From Dyadobacter sp. 50-39 (GTDB lineage Bacteria; Bacteroidota; Bacteroidia; Cytophagales; Spirosomataceae), in NCBI GenBank assembly GCA_001898145.1, contig MKSR01000029.1:62001-126000 (forward strand): 64,000 nucleotides of DNA. The letters run 5' to 3'. Shown here in pieces: positions 1 through 9,564 of the stretch (positions are counted from its first letter, which is position 1; every line of letters begins with the position of its first letter). The translations under genes were made by a program, and so were the position numbers. A model generated the notes under the pieces. The model saw only the letters and a program-made list of their open reading frames with translations. It was not told the DNA's origin and did not search any database.

Positions 1-510
1 GACACCATTTATAACACGATTCCCAAATTTGCTTTTGTCAACCAATACGGCGACACGATTACCGAAAAGATTGTCGAAAATAAAATTTATGTGACCGACT
101 TTTTTTTCACCACTTGCCCCACGATTTGTCCGGTGATGAAAAAGCAAATGGTGAAAGTTTACGAGGCATACAAGGGCAATCCCGACGTGATGATCCTCTC
201 CCACTCTATCGATCCTGAGCACGATACGCCGGCAGTTTTGAATCAGTTTGCGAAGGATCTTGGCGTAGATGGACAGCAATGGCAATTCCTCACCGGAGAT
301 AAAGCCAGGATTTACGAAATAGGCCAGAAGAACTATATGTCAACCGCGAAAGAAGACACCACGGTGCAGGGTGGCTACATCCACAGCGGGGCTTTTATTC
401 TTGTCGATAAGGATAAGCATGTGCGTGGAATGTACGATGGTACCACCGAAGAAGGAACCAAGAAATTGCTCAACGACATGGAGCGGTTACTCGCTGAATA
501 TAAGAAATGA
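1..510 (+). CDS. SCO1/SenC-family copper chaperone (5' end outside window)
   Basis: The frame is open from the first base, so the gene starts before the window. The visible 169 residues form a thioredoxin-like SCO domain. They hold the copper-binding CPTIC motif about 35 residues in, and the conserved histidine of the family in YIHSGAFILVDK. SCO proteins deliver copper to the CuA centre of terminal oxidases or act as thiol reductases at the outer face of the inner membrane. The stop overlaps the start of the downstream cytochrome c by four bases (ATGA), so the two are translationally coupled. That supports a respiratory role. The signal or membrane anchor must lie in the missing part. Confidence 0.9.
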   Translation, partial: DTIYNTIPKFAFVNQYGDTITEKIVENKIYVTDFFFTTCPTICPVMKKQMVKVYEAYKGNPDVMILSHSIDPEHDTPAVLNQFAKDLGVDGQQWQFLTGDKARIYEIGQKNYMSTAKEDTTVQGGYIHSGAFILVDKDKHVRGMYDGTTEEGTKKLLNDMERLLAEYKK

Positions 511-941
511 AACAGCGATCTTACCGTTCCTTTACGGCCCGCATTCTGGTGTTCACCGTGTTGGGCCTGACTTCCTGCCGCAGTTCGGAAGAGCTGAAAA
601 GCGAGCAGTACTTTGTCACCGGGCAGCAATTGTACATGACGCATTGTGCCAACTGCCACCAGATGGAAGGCAAAGGGATGTCCAATCTTTACCCCCCTAT
701 CGTCGGTTCGGCGACCATTTCGGACAAGGCACGACTAGCTCGCATTATCCAGCATGGGATGAGCGATACGATCATCGTGAACGGCAAAAAGTTCAGCCGT
801 CCGATGCCTCCCAATCCGAAGCTAACCGAAATTGAAATCGCAGAAATTGTAAGCTTTGTGACTATGAAATGGGGAAAAGACAGCGTCTACACGCCGATCG
901 AGTTTGTTCACAAAGCCCTTGCCGTGTCCGGCGCCGACTGA
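507..941 (+). CDS. Class I cytochrome c lipoprotein
   Basis: A 144-residue protein. The N-terminus is a lipoprotein signal ending in LGLTSC. A single haem c attachment motif CANCH lies near residue 48, and a methionine in the SRPMPP segment is the likely sixth haem ligand. The size fits a one-haem electron carrier anchored by lipid in the periplasm. The start overlaps the stop of the SCO-like gene (ATGA), so the pair forms one unit for oxidase assembly and electron delivery. Its last 34 bases overlap the end of lptC on the other strand, with no room for a separate terminator. Confidence 0.9.
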   Translation: MKQRSYRSFTARILVFTVLGLTSCRSSEELKSEQYFVTGQQLYMTHCANCHQMEGKGMSNLYPPIVGSATISDKARLARIIQHGMSDTIIVNGKKFSRPMPPNPKLTEIEIAEIVSFVTMKWGKDSVYTPIEFVHKALAVSGAD

Positions 942-1525
942 GGCCCGTCAACTCCTTTGAATTTGTAAATACCCGTAGCTTTCCGGAATTTGATGCGTGA
1001 GAAATCCTGCTCCGCATCCATTCCGATTGCATTCGTAATTTCCGAAGTGCGGATATTCTTAACCGACAATGCCTTGTCCGTCGACACCTTGCGTGTGCCC
1101 GGGCTCCAATTGAGTTCGGATGTCGTCAGGATTTCCTTCGTTTCGGATTTTACGACCCTCACATTCCCTTTTACAATGTAGAGATCCGCATTGCGGTCAT
1201 ACCTGCCCGAATCGGAGCGGAGCGTCGTCACAACCGTTCCTAATGAGTCAAAGAAGCTGATATTGACCGAATCCGGGAACACACGCGTCTCGTTCTGGTA
1301 AGTCAGGGATTTCGGTGTTTTAACATAAACCTTCATATTACCCTGCTCACTGTATTTGACCACCAGGTCGTTCACGATTTCAAGCGGACCGTTATAAACC
1401 GCCCCGATTTTGTCCTTTTTGGATTCGCAGGCGGTTAGAAGCAGCGCGCAAACTGCCATAATACAAAAAGGAGATAAGTGACTATCTCCTTTTGACAAAA
1501 ATCTTTGAATACAATTTTTAAGCAT
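908..1525 (-). CDS. lptC: LptC-like LPS export protein
   Basis: About 205 residues. The signal is lipoprotein-like with a cysteine after LLLTA. A beta-rich body follows, with the features of LptC in Bacteroidota (for example DSGRYDRNADLYIVKGNVRV, the repeated strand pattern of the LptA/LptC fold). LptC links the inner-membrane LptBFG transporter to the periplasmic bridge that carries lipopolysaccharide. The ATG at 1525 was chosen because it leaves ten bases after the upstream barrel gene. A TTG at 1558 would give a longer protein overlapping that gene by 23 bases. The gene closes the coaX, barrel, lptC cluster and overlaps the cytochrome gene tail to tail. Confidence 0.8.
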   Translation of the reverse strand: MLKNCIQRFLSKGDSHLSPFCIMAVCALLLTACESKKDKIGAVYNGPLEIVNDLVVKYSEQGNMKVYVKTPKSLTYQNETRVFPDSVNISFFDSLGTVVTTLRSDSGRYDRNADLYIVKGNVRVVKSETKEILTTSELNWSPGTRKVSTDKALSVKNIRTSEITNAIGMDAEQDFSRIKFRKATGIYKFKGVDGPQSAPDTARAL

Positions 1526-1535
1526 AAAACTGCCG

Positions 1536-2825
1536 TTAATCGATTCTTCTCTTTTCAAACCATCTTTCCATGAGCGTTACACCCAAAACCACACGTCCGT
1601 AACGTTCGCGGATCGCACCTCCGGAGTTGGTACCACGCTGCCCTCCCACCAATGCCACCGAAAGGAAGTTGGCAAAACCACGGCCCATGGGGAATGTAAA
1701 GCCCAGACTCACGTTCGTGTCGTTCACCTTGGTATTTCCGATCATATAAGGTGTGTTACCCGTGCTGACACCCACGCGGTAACGAACATTGTCGAAGTAG
1801 TTGAGCGATCCGAATTTCGGGATATATTCTGCGCCGACATGGAGACGGCTAACATCCCTGAGCTCGTCGTTCACGTTTCCGAAGCCCCTGTATTGCGACC
1901 ACGACTGATGGCTGTAATCCACCGACAATGTCATTTTGAACGGCCATTCGAGGCTTGCTCCTACCTGATATTGTTCTGGCACCTTCATGGAACCTCCCAG
2001 GTTGTTTTCCAATGTATCGGGTGCTGCTACGGGAAATGAGCCTTGTGTTAGCTCAAAAGAGGTCGTTTTGGTAGCATTCAGCGAGGTACTGAAACTATAT
2101 GCGCCGCCCAGGGCGAGGTTCAGCTTGTTTTCCTTTTTGATGGGGATGCGAACCGTACCACCGGCGCGGAAAGCGATATCCGAATAGGTGTTGCGTTCAT
2201 TGAGGCTTACGATGTAATCGGAAGGAACGCCATTCGCATACAGCAACACATCCGACGATCGCCGCACGTTGCCAAAAAAGTAGCTGCTTTCCAGACCCAG
2301 ACTTACGTAACGGCCGATTTGAAATGAATTGACGACAGAAGCCTTATTGACGCCGCCTTTTCCGGAAACGGTGTACTGTGCAATGCCCGGAGAGCCTGCT
2401 ACCGGACGGGTGAATGTGTTTTCGAAGTCAATGAAGCTGTAAGGTTTCAGATTCGCACCGATGACCCATCTGGGTGTAATCGGGAACGACAATGAAAGAT
2501 ACGCGAGGTTTCCGCCCGCATTTCCCTGCTTCAAATTACCGGAAGCAATGTCTTTGTATTGTCCTACCAGCCCCACATCCAGCGTTGTGAACCGGTTGCG
2601 CACCCAGAGTGCCGGGTTGAGGTTATTGACCTGGAAACCGGATGCCGAGGCAACGCCGGCCCCTCCCATACCAGTATTATCGGAATATGCATCTCCGTAG
2701 AACTCACCCATTCCCAAGGATGAATACGGAGAATTGCCCAATCCTTGTGCTTCTGCAAGATTTGTACAACCCCAACCGAGTGAAATGGCAAGCGCGACTA
2801 TTCCTATTCTACTGTAAAGAGACAT
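1536..2825 (-). CDS. FadL/OmpP1-like outer membrane barrel protein
   Basis: A 429-residue protein with a cleavable signal (ending near NLAEAQG). After it comes the NSPYSSLGMGE opening and a conserved NNLNPA segment seen in many Bacteroidota FadL-like or PorV-like barrels. The rest is alternating amphipathic strands, ending in a strand before the polar tail. It should sit in the outer membrane as a 14-strand-type channel, but no substrate can be read from the sequence. It overlaps the 3' end of coaX by 17 bases and precedes lptC closely, so all three are probably co-transcribed. The placement beside lptC suggests an envelope role, which is inference. Confidence 0.75.
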   Translation of the reverse strand: MSLYSRIGIVALAISLGWGCTNLAEAQGLGNSPYSSLGMGEFYGDAYSDNTGMGGAGVASASGFQVNNLNPALWVRNRFTTLDVGLVGQYKDIASGNLKQGNAGGNLAYLSLSFPITPRWVIGANLKPYSFIDFENTFTRPVAGSPGIAQYTVSGKGGVNKASVVNSFQIGRYVSLGLESSYFFGNVRRSSDVLLYANGVPSDYIVSLNERNTYSDIAFRAGGTVRIPIKKENKLNLALGGAYSFSTSLNATKTTSFELTQGSFPVAAPDTLENNLGGSMKVPEQYQVGASLEWPFKMTLSVDYSHQSWSQYRGFGNVNDELRDVSRLHVGAEYIPKFGSLNYFDNVRYRVGVSTGNTPYMIGNTKVNDTNVSLGFTFPMGRGFANFLSVALVGGQRGTNSGGAIRERYGRVVLGVTLMERWFEKRRID

Positions 2826-3531
2826 TATATGTTAAAATTCTGTTCAATCCTATTAAAACCAGTTCCGGCACCGCAAAGATGGGTGGTTTCAGGCTACTTT
2901 CAAAAAAAGCAGCATCGCCACCGCATAATACTACGCGTAAAGTCGGGTAATTGTGTCGGTATCGTTCAATAATTCCTTCAATTTCAGCAAGGGTGCCGTT
3001 CATCACACCGCTTTGCATAGCCTGTCGGGTACTTTTTCCGATCAAATCAGGCTCTATTTCAGGCTCGAAAAGTGGAAGTCTTTTAGTAAACGTATGCATT
3101 GCCTGGAATCGCATTCTCACACCGGGAGAAATTAACCCACCCTGGAAGGCCGCATTACGATCGATAAGGTCATATGTAATGCAGGTACCCATGTCAATTA
3201 CCACGAGATCTTCACCGGGGAACAGGTAATTCGCGCCGGCGGCGGCGGCGATGCGGTCTGCGCCGAGCGTTTGGGGCGTATCATAATTTTTCGTGATCGG
3301 CAGCGGCGTTCCGGGCGTTAAGCCCATGACTTTTACAGAGCCGCCCAGTGCTTCCTCGAACTCTTCCTGCGTGCGGCCGACGGAAGAAAAAAAGAGATAT
3401 TCCGGCAGCTCAGCCCTGACATTCCGGATCAATTCCGGGAATTCCAGGTGCGTCGTATATCGTATAAGTTTTTCCCCTTCAAACCATCCGATTTTCGAAA
3501 AGGTATTTCCCGAATCCACTACAATGTTCAT
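2809..3531 (-). CDS. coaX: Type III pantothenate kinase
   Basis: A 240-residue kinase of the ASKHA fold that phosphorylates pantothenate as the first step of coenzyme A synthesis. Visible motifs in order are the phosphate-binding DSGNTFSKIGWF at the N-terminus, TLGADRIAAAAGA in the middle, and DMGTCITYDLI followed by GGLISPGVRMR. These match type III enzymes, which lack a P-loop. The start MNIVVDSGN was chosen because it places the phosphate loop at the usual distance from the N-terminus. A start ten codons further upstream would add residues the family does not have. The end overlaps the downstream barrel gene by 17 bases. Confidence 0.93.
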   Translation of the reverse strand: MNIVVDSGNTFSKIGWFEGEKLIRYTTHLEFPELIRNVRAELPEYLFFSSVGRTQEEFEEALGGSVKVMGLTPGTPLPITKNYDTPQTLGADRIAAAAGANYLFPGEDLVVIDMGTCITYDLIDRNAAFQGGLISPGVRMRFQAMHTFTKRLPLFEPEIEPDLIGKSTRQAMQSGVMNGTLAEIEGIIERYRHNYPTLRVVLCGGDAAFFESSLKPPIFAVPELVLIGLNRILTYNVSLQ

Positions 3532-3680
3532 AGTCCGGCAAAATTCCGATTTTCCTGTCATAAAAACTAAGGTCGGAAAAAGTTACTATGCGTTAAATCA
3601 CCCACTTCGGCACGTTGTCAGAGATTTTTTGTCGTAGGAAAGCAATAAGAATGCGGTTGGCACGGTTTTTAAGCTAAATG

Positions 3681-3712
3681 TTTGGAAATTAAACGATAGA
3701 TAATTACCTTCG
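3681..3712 (+). promoter_or_regulatory. Candidate promoter for rho
   Basis: TTTG, a 20-base spacer and TACCTTCG match the Bacteroidota sigma pattern (TTTG, 19-21, TAnnTTTG) with one change in the second box. It would give a leader of about 310 bases before rho. A long leader suits genes controlled by their own transcription termination, as rho is in other bacteria. The leader itself holds no recognisable ORF. Confidence 0.4.
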
Positions 3713-4027
3713 TCCATCCAAGTCAGTATCGACTTTTAAATCCAAAATCCATCTCGCGGTAATTCTAATCTCAGTGTTATCGAGATTCAAAATCTTGCCG
3801 ATTTATTGTCAATACTTCCTGTTTGTACCTGTTACAATTGTCTGATTTGATCCATCAAAGTTTTGCAGTCAGTAAAGCCTTTCGCGCAGGCTTTCGCAAC
3901 TAAATGCTTATCAACCCTATCAATGACCATCACGTGACCTCAGGGCGCGCAGTCCTGTTATATCCAATTACATTCACAACCTTATTTTTTCAATTGGTAA
4001 AGCGACCCTTTACTTTCCATTTTCTGT

Positions 4028-5830
4028 ATGCCTACAATTGATGATTTAAACATTAAGCTTTTATCAGAGCTACGAGAAATAGCGGGTGCTCTGGGAATAC
4101 CCGATCATACCAAACTTCCTAAAAAAGAACTGATTAACCGGATCGTGTCGCAGCAGCAAGCACCTGCCCCTGTTGCCACACCCGCTGCTGTGGAAGCTCC
4201 CGAACTGGAAGCCGTTACCACTGATTCCGGAGAACCCAAGAAAAAACGCACCAGAAGGCCCATTGAGCCTACTCCCGTGCCTGTGAAAGGCGGAAATAAC
4301 CGTCCCGCACGGAACAAAAAAGATAGCAATTCACCAATCCCTTCCGCGGCGCCATTATTCGATACTCTTGCCCGTCAGGAGTTTCCGAAACGCCAGGAAG
4401 AACGTCCGAAAAATATAGATACATCGCTGGAAATCGACGAGGACAATGACACACTCAACGATCTGGGCAGAGAAGAAATCCCGGCGGCAGCGGAAGTAAC
4501 AACCGAGCCGGAGGTATCAGCCCCGGAAATCCAGGCTGACGACCAGGAAGAGAAACCTGCGGAAGTATCCCATGAAGCGGCACCCCAGCCACGTGAGGAA
4601 CGCCAGCAGCGCCCCCAGCAAGAAGGCCAGGAAAGGCATCAGCAGCCTCAGGCACAGCGTGAGGATCCATCTTCGAAAATCAAACGCAACTACAACAACT
4701 ACGTAAGAGAGTTTGATGGTCTGATTGTCAATGAAGGTGTATTGGAAATCATGCAGGATGGCGGCTACGGCTTCCTTCGCTCGGCGGATTACAACTACCT
4801 GGCAAGCCCAGATGACATTTACGTGTCGCCTTCGCAAATCAAACTGTTCGGCTTGAAAACCGGTGACACCGTAAAAGGTCAGATCCGCCCGCCGAAAGAA
4901 GGAGAAAAATACTTTGCATTGCTGCGCGTGGAAACGGTTAATGGCAAAACCACCGAAGAAATCCGCGACCGTATCCCGTTTGAATACCTTACCCCATTGT
5001 TCCCCGATGAATGCCTGCGTCTGAGCTCGCGCCCGGAACAATATTCTACCCGTATTCTCGATCTCTTTGCACCCATCGGAAAAGGCCAGCGCGGTATGAT
5101 CGTAGCACAGCCTAAAACCGGTAAAACCGTGCTTTTGAAAGAAATCGCGAATGCCATTACCCGCAACCACCCCGAAGTGTTCCTGCTGATCCTGCTGATC
5201 GACGAACGCCCGGAAGAAGTTACGGATATGCAGCGCAGCGTGCGTGCGGAGGTTATCGCCTCTACATTTGACGAGCAAGCCGACCGCCACGTGAAAGTAG
5301 CGAGCATTGTTTTGGAGAAAGCCAAAAGAATGGTGGAATGCGGTCACGACGTGGTGATTCTGCTCGATTCGATCACGCGTCTGGCCCGTGCGTATAACAC
5401 GGTAGTTCCTTCTTCCGGTAAGATCCTTTCCGGTGGTGTGGATGCCAATGCATTGCACAAGCCGAAACGCTTCTTCGGTGCGGCACGTAATGTGGAAAAC
5501 GGCGGCTCGCTGACCATTATCGCAACCGCATTGATCGATACCGGTTCTAAAATGGACGAAGTAATCTTCGAAGAATTCAAAGGTACCGGTAATATGGAAT
5601 TGCAACTCGACCGCAAGCTGTCCAACAAACGCGTATTCCCGGCTATCGATGTAATGGCTTCCGGTACCCGCCGCGAGGATTTGCTGCTCGACAAGGAAAC
5701 GCTCAAAAAAGTATGGATCCTCCGCAAGCACATGTCCGACATGAATGCGATGGAATCGATGGACTTCCTTTTGGAACATATGAAAGGGACACGGAACAAC
5801 GAAGAGTTCCTGATCTCGATGAACCGATAA
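4028..5830 (+). CDS. rho: Transcription termination factor Rho with disordered insertion
   Basis: A 600-residue hexameric RNA helicase that ends transcription. Residues 5-40 form the helical Rho N-domain. Residues of about 45-225 are a low-complexity insert rich in Q, E, P and K/R, which accounts for most of the extra length over the 420-residue E. coli protein. The RNA-binding fold follows (GYGFLRS, near 245). Walker A is QPKTGKT near 360, Walker B is VVILLDS near 445, and the Q/R-loop region ends in [13 protein letters not shown]. All catalytic motifs look intact. The insert is typical of Bacteroidota Rho. A strong hairpin terminator follows directly. Confidence 0.97.
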   Translation: MPTIDDLNIKLLSELREIAGALGIPDHTKLPKKELINRIVSQQQAPAPVATPAAVEAPELEAVTTDSGEPKKKRTRRPIEPTPVPVKGGNNRPARNKKDSNSPIPSAAPLFDTLARQEFPKRQEERPKNIDTSLEIDEDNDTLNDLGREEIPAAAEVTTEPEVSAPEIQADDQEEKPAEVSHEAAPQPREERQQRPQQEGQERHQQPQAQREDPSSKIKRNYNNYVREFDGLIVNEGVLEIMQDGGYGFLRSADYNYLASPDDIYVSPSQIKLFGLKTGDTVKGQIRPPKEGEKYFALLRVETVNGKTTEEIRDRIPFEYLTPLFPDECLRLSSRPEQYSTRILDLFAPIGKGQRGMIVAQPKTGKTVLLKEIANAITRNHPEVFLLILLIDERPEEVTDMQRSVRAEVIASTFDEQADRHVKVASIVLEKAKRMVECGHDVVILLDSITRLARAYNTVVPSSGKILSGGVDANALHKPKRFFGAARNVENGGSLTIIATALIDTGSKMDEVIFEEFKGTGNMELQLDRKLSNKRVFPAIDVMASGTRREDLLLDKETLKKVWILRKHMSDMNAMESMDFLLEHMKGTRNNEEFLISMNR

Positions 5831-5835
5831 ATAAT

Positions 5836-5863
5836 AAAGCCCGGGCTAATGTCCGGGCTTTTT
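5836..5863 (+). terminator. Rho-independent terminator after rho
   Basis: A nine-pair stem AAAGCCCGG/CCGGGCTTT with an eight-base loop runs into a short T tract six bases after the rho stop. Confidence 0.85.
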
Positions 5864-5956
5864 CATGTTATAATCCCTCCTATTGCATCTTGTTTGCCGG
5901 AATCTTATTTTTAGGTAGTTAAGCACACATCTCCTACCGTTAAACTTCCGTTCCTC

Positions 5957-6307
5957 ATGTTCAATAGTAAGGCGCTCTGGTGGACCTTCCTGGGATTTTG
6001 GCTGGCAGGCTCTATTTACTGGCATGTATGTAAAATCGAACAATTCTGCGACATGCTGTCCGATTCCCAGGCACTCCTGCCTGAAATGCCTGCACAAAGC
6101 GGCCTGCTCCGTTTTTCCCTTCGGAATGTAGGCCTTCCCTACCGCATCGAGCTCACACATTTCTGGCAACACGCGATCATGATCGGCGTTGCGCTGCTGC
6201 TTGGTTTCGTACTGGGCACGACCTATGAAATGAAGAAAACGAGGGATTTGCGTTACAGGCTGAACCGCATTCGCCGCGAACTGGCCTATTATCAATCGAA
6301 ACAATGA
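5957..6307 (+). CDS. Two-helix membrane protein, unknown function
   Basis: 116 residues with a membrane helix near the N-terminus (ALWWTFLGFWLAGSIYW) and a second near residues 72-92 (AIMIGVALLLGFVLGTTY), then a basic tail with helical character. The segment between the helices, with two cysteines, would face the periplasm. I do not recognise the family. The stop overlaps the start of the next gene (ATGA), and that gene is also a membrane protein with a cytoplasmic helix-hairpin-helix, so the two probably work as a pair. The same arrangement of a small membrane protein before an HhH protein is an observation only; no function follows. Confidence 0.65.
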   Translation: MFNSKALWWTFLGFWLAGSIYWHVCKIEQFCDMLSDSQALLPEMPAQSGLLRFSLRNVGLPYRIELTHFWQHAIMIGVALLLGFVLGTTYEMKKTRDLRYRLNRIRRELAYYQSKQ

Positions 6308-6822
6308 ATATCCCGGCTATTTCCTTGGATTTGGACGGCTTCCCCGTCGCGGTTGCAGAAATTGCATTGATGCTGGTCGGTGCCACGATGGCCGGTTGGT
6401 TTCTGGCAAAAGTGATTATCAGAAAGAGAATCGGTAACTTGCAGGAATTAATAGAGGAGAAAAAATACGAACTAGCTCAAATCCGGACTTTAACAGACAC
6501 CACAGTGGATTACCCCATCGCTACCAATGCCCACAAAACCGTTTACCCCACCATCAGCCCCGATCACGCGCCGGACGATCTCAAAATCATTGAAGGAATT
6601 GGGCCCAAAATCGAGGAGATCCTGAACCGGGAGGGCATTCATACCTACGAACAACTCATGGAAACATCGTTGCTGCGCATTGCAGGCTTCCTCAAAAAAG
6701 CCGGCCCGCGATACCAGCTCCATGACCCTTCGACCTGGCCTGAGCAAGCGGCACTGGCCAAGCAGCAGAAATGGGAAGAACTGGAAAGGTTGAAACTCAA
6801 GATGATTTCAGGAAGGTCATAA
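6304..6822 (+). CDS. Membrane-anchored helix-hairpin-helix protein
   Basis: 172 residues: one membrane helix (VAVAEIALMLVGATMAGWFL), a short coiled segment, then a helix-hairpin-helix unit at about residues 92-130 (DDLKIIEGIGPKIEEILNRE, then TYEQL). This IEGIGPKIEEIL signature is common in proteins annotated as DUF4332-like or as HhH-tailed membrane and ribosomal proteins. HhH motifs usually bind DNA or mediate protein contacts. Coupled to the preceding membrane gene by a four-base overlap. It ends at a hairpin shared with the convergent htpG gene. Confidence 0.7.
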   Translation: MNIPAISLDLDGFPVAVAEIALMLVGATMAGWFLAKVIIRKRIGNLQELIEEKKYELAQIRTLTDTTVDYPIATNAHKTVYPTISPDHAPDDLKIIEGIGPKIEEILNREGIHTYEQLMETSLLRIAGFLKKAGPRYQLHDPSTWPEQAALAKQQKWEELERLKLKMISGRS

Positions 6823-6828
6823 AAAACG

Positions 6829-6852
6829 AAAAGCCGCTTTACAGCGGCTTTT
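6829..6852. terminator. Bidirectional terminator between HhH gene and htpG
   Basis: The stem AAAAGCCGCT/AGCGGCTTTT with a four-base loop is flanked by A and T runs. It can end transcription from both converging genes. Confidence 0.85.
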
Positions 6853-6871
6853 CTACTAATATAGCGTCCTG

Positions 6872-8701
6872 TTACAGGGTACTAACCGTTCTTTGAATAA
6901 ACTGGGTCAGATCGCTGCCTGAAAGCATTCCCTGCGAAAGCAAGGCGAGGTCGTAAACCTGCTTCGCCAGCGCCTTCTGTTCGTCCTCATTCTCCGAACC
7001 GGCGATCTTGCCGATCAGCGGGTGGTTCGAGTTCAGCGAAACGGTGTACATCAAAGGCATATCGCCAAACATCGACCGTTGGCCCGAACTTGCCTGCATG
7101 TCCGTCATACGGCGCATGAATTCGGGGAATGTGATCACCACCGGCAGCTCGTCTACTGGCATGGCTTCCACGGTAATGTGCGCGGTTTTGTTTTCGGAAA
7201 TACCTTCGAATACCTTCTTCACCTTTTCCTGGTCATCAGCAGAAAGAATGCTTTCCAGCTTCACTTCCTTTTCAACGAGCTTGTCCAACGTATCCGCATC
7301 CACACGCTTCACCTGCACTTTTTCCAGCTTCTGTTCCAACGCGTTGATAAAGTGTGAATCGATCACGCTATTCAGCACGAGCACATCGTAGCTGCGCTTT
7401 TTGGCGGACTGGATAAATGCGTCCTGTTTCTTTTCATCGGTGGTGTAAAGCCACACCAGCGACTCGTTTTTGTCGGTCTGGTTTTCCTTGACATGCTCGC
7501 GGTACTCTTCAAAAGTGAAGTATTTGCCGTCGGTGTTTTTCAACAGACAGAAATCTTTTGCTTTTTCATAGAATTTATCATCACTGATAATGCCGTATTT
7601 CACGAACAAGCCGATATCATCAAATTTCTTCTCAAAGCCCTCGCGGTCGTTTTTGAAGATTTCAAGCAACTTATCTGCCACTTTGCGGGTAATGTAGCCG
7701 TTAATTTTCTTCACATTACCATCCGCTTGCAGGTAGCTGCGCGATACGTTCAAAGGAATATCCGGCGAGTCGATTACACCGTGCAGTAATTGCAGGAAGT
7801 CCGGAACAATGTCCTTCACTTCGTCGGTAATGAACACCTGGCGGCTGTAAAGCTGGATTTTCTCACGCTGTCCTGAGAAATCGTTGCGCAGTTTCGGGAA
7901 GTAGAGTACGCCGGTCAGGTTGAACGGGTAATCCACATTCAAATGGATCCAGAAAAGCGGGTCTTCGCCGAATGGGTAAAGTTCTTTATAGAATGCGAGG
8001 TAATCTTCGTCATTCAGATCGGAAGGGCTCTTGGTCCAGATCGGGCTTGGATTGTTAATTACCTTGTCTTCGAATTCAATTTCAATGGGCAGGAATTTGC
8101 CGTATTTTTCCAAAATACCACGCAGACGGTGCGCATCCAGGAATTCTTCGGAATCTTCGGCAATGTGCAGGATAATGTCGGTACCGCGCTCTTCTTTTTC
8201 TACGGATGAAATTTCAAACTCCGTCGACCCGTCGCACTCCCAGCGCACGGGCTCGGAACCCTCCTTGTAGGACTTTGTAATGATCTCTACATTCTGCGCC
8301 ACCATGTAAGCCGAGTAGAAACCCAGACCGAAGTGACCGATAATGCCCTTGTCACCTTCACCTTTGTCCTTATACTTTTCAACAAACTCGGTAGCACCGG
8401 AGAATGCGATCTGGTTAATGTATTTTTTGATCTCGTCGGCTGTCATACCGATACCATTGTCACTGATCGTGATCGTTTTGGCATCTTTGTCCAACCTGAC
8501 AACTACTTTCAGATCGCCCAGCTCGCCGTTGTATTCGCCGTAGGAAGCCAGCTTTTTGATCTTTTGCGAAGCGTCTACCGCATTGGAAACAAGCTCCCTC
8601 AAAAAGATTTCGTGGTCCGAATAAAGGAATTTCTTGATAATCGGAAAGATATTCTCGGTATGAATGCTCAAATTCCCTTTTTCCTGAATCACTGATTCCA
8701 T
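6872..8701 (-). CDS. htpG: Molecular chaperone HtpG (bacterial Hsp90)
   Basis: A 609-residue Hsp90 homologue. The N-terminal GHKL ATPase shows ELVSNAVDASQKI, then DNGIGMT and the GHFGLGFYSAYMV lid region. The middle domain and a C-terminal dimerisation domain follow to the end. The start MESVIQEKGNLSIHTE was chosen because it matches the usual Hsp90 beginning. The frame extends 78 codons further upstream, but those residues do not look like Hsp90. It acts in the cytosol in refolding under stress. It is divergent from the following lipoprotein gene and ends at a shared terminator. Confidence 0.95.
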   Translation of the reverse strand: MESVIQEKGNLSIHTENIFPIIKKFLYSDHEIFLRELVSNAVDASQKIKKLASYGEYNGELGDLKVVVRLDKDAKTITISDNGIGMTADEIKKYINQIAFSGATEFVEKYKDKGEGDKGIIGHFGLGFYSAYMVAQNVEIITKSYKEGSEPVRWECDGSTEFEISSVEKEERGTDIILHIAEDSEEFLDAHRLRGILEKYGKFLPIEIEFEDKVINNPSPIWTKSPSDLNDEDYLAFYKELYPFGEDPLFWIHLNVDYPFNLTGVLYFPKLRNDFSGQREKIQLYSRQVFITDEVKDIVPDFLQLLHGVIDSPDIPLNVSRSYLQADGNVKKINGYITRKVADKLLEIFKNDREGFEKKFDDIGLFVKYGIISDDKFYEKAKDFCLLKNTDGKYFTFEEYREHVKENQTDKNESLVWLYTTDEKKQDAFIQSAKKRSYDVLVLNSVIDSHFINALEQKLEKVQVKRVDADTLDKLVEKEVKLESILSADDQEKVKKVFEGISENKTAHITVEAMPVDELPVVITFPEFMRRMTDMQASSGQRSMFGDMPLMYTVSLNSNHPLIGKIAGSENEDEQKALAKQVYDLALLSQGMLSGSDLTQFIQRTVSTL

Positions 8702-8943
8702 AGTTATGTTATCGTTTGTTTTATATTTTAAGAATGTAATTTCGCTTTGCAATACGCGCCAGAAATATGCGTTCCAATAACAATCAAAATGCTTACCGGC
8801 TGACACATTGTCATGTACTATACTATCCTTCGGTACCGAAATGCAATCGGCTGGTATCTGAAAGGCTTTTTTACTAATATTGCGACCGGTAAACAACTCA
8901 ACTAAAATCACCAAACCAGTTCCGCCGAACACCAATTTCCGAC

Positions 8944-9495
8944 ATGAATCTGATTAAAAAACTTTTTGTAGGAGTCTTCTTTCTCAGCGGGTTCTCTGCC
9001 TGCACAACCATGAACTCCGTTCCTCTTTCGAATTACACCGTCTTTACCGAAGACCTTCGCCGTGACCTGGAAGCTGCCAATATTTCCCTTACGAAAGTTC
9101 AGTTCTTCAACGACAAGTCGATCAACATCCGCCGCGAAGTGACCGACCCGAACGACATCAAGGTAAATCCGGAAGGACAGATTACCATGAGCAACGGTAA
9201 GAGCATTCAGACCATCAACGTGCTGCCATTCACGCCGGGCGTCGCATTGAGCACTGGAGACGGCACGATCAACGTGTCATGGGACGATACCCAGCAGGAT
9301 ACGAAAGGGATGAAATTCAACCTGAGCGGTCAGAACTACTTCCTCGACGTGCTTCCCAACAATAAATTTGACTACAAGGAGCGCACATTCGACCTGCAAA
9401 GCGGCAATGGCGCACGTCTTTTTGTAAAAAAGGATTTGTTGAAGCAGGTTAAAAACCAGCGGGAGACATTGAAAGGACGCAAGGTGAACCAGTAA
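8944..9495 (+). CDS. Predicted lipoprotein, unknown function
   Basis: 183 residues with a clear lipoprotein signal (FLSGFSACTT). The mature part is soluble and beta-rich, with segments such as KSINIRREVTDPNDIKV and a lysine-rich C-terminal helix. I do not recognise the domain. It is a single gene, divergent from htpG across 242 bases and closed by a very long hairpin terminator, so it is transcribed alone. Probably a periplasmic lipoprotein specific to the Cytophagales lineage. Confidence 0.7.
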   Translation: MNLIKKLFVGVFFLSGFSACTTMNSVPLSNYTVFTEDLRRDLEAANISLTKVQFFNDKSINIRREVTDPNDIKVNPEGQITMSNGKSIQTINVLPFTPGVALSTGDGTINVSWDDTQQDTKGMKFNLSGQNYFLDVLPNNKFDYKERTFDLQSGNGARLFVKKDLLKQVKNQRETLKGRKVNQ

Positions 9496-9512
9496 TTCAC
9501 TCGCTTTCATAC

Positions 9513-9550
9513 AAAATAAAAGGTCGGGAAACCCCGACCTTTTATTTTTT
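9513..9550 (+). terminator. Strong hairpin terminator
   Basis: The 16-pair stem with core AAAAGGTCGGG/CCCGACCTTTT has a four-base loop and a following T run. The A run on the left makes it usable from the convergent gene as well. Confidence 0.9.
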
Positions 9551-9564
9551 GAGTGTTCCTTTTA

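Noticed and set aside
4517-5779. 420-codon frame opposite rho
   Set aside because: Antisense shadow of rho with many histidines and phenylalanines from codon mirroring; no domain.
8702-8935. N-terminal extension of HtpG by 78 codons
   Set aside because: The extra residues do not resemble Hsp90, and MESVIQEKGNLSIHTE is the normal beginning.
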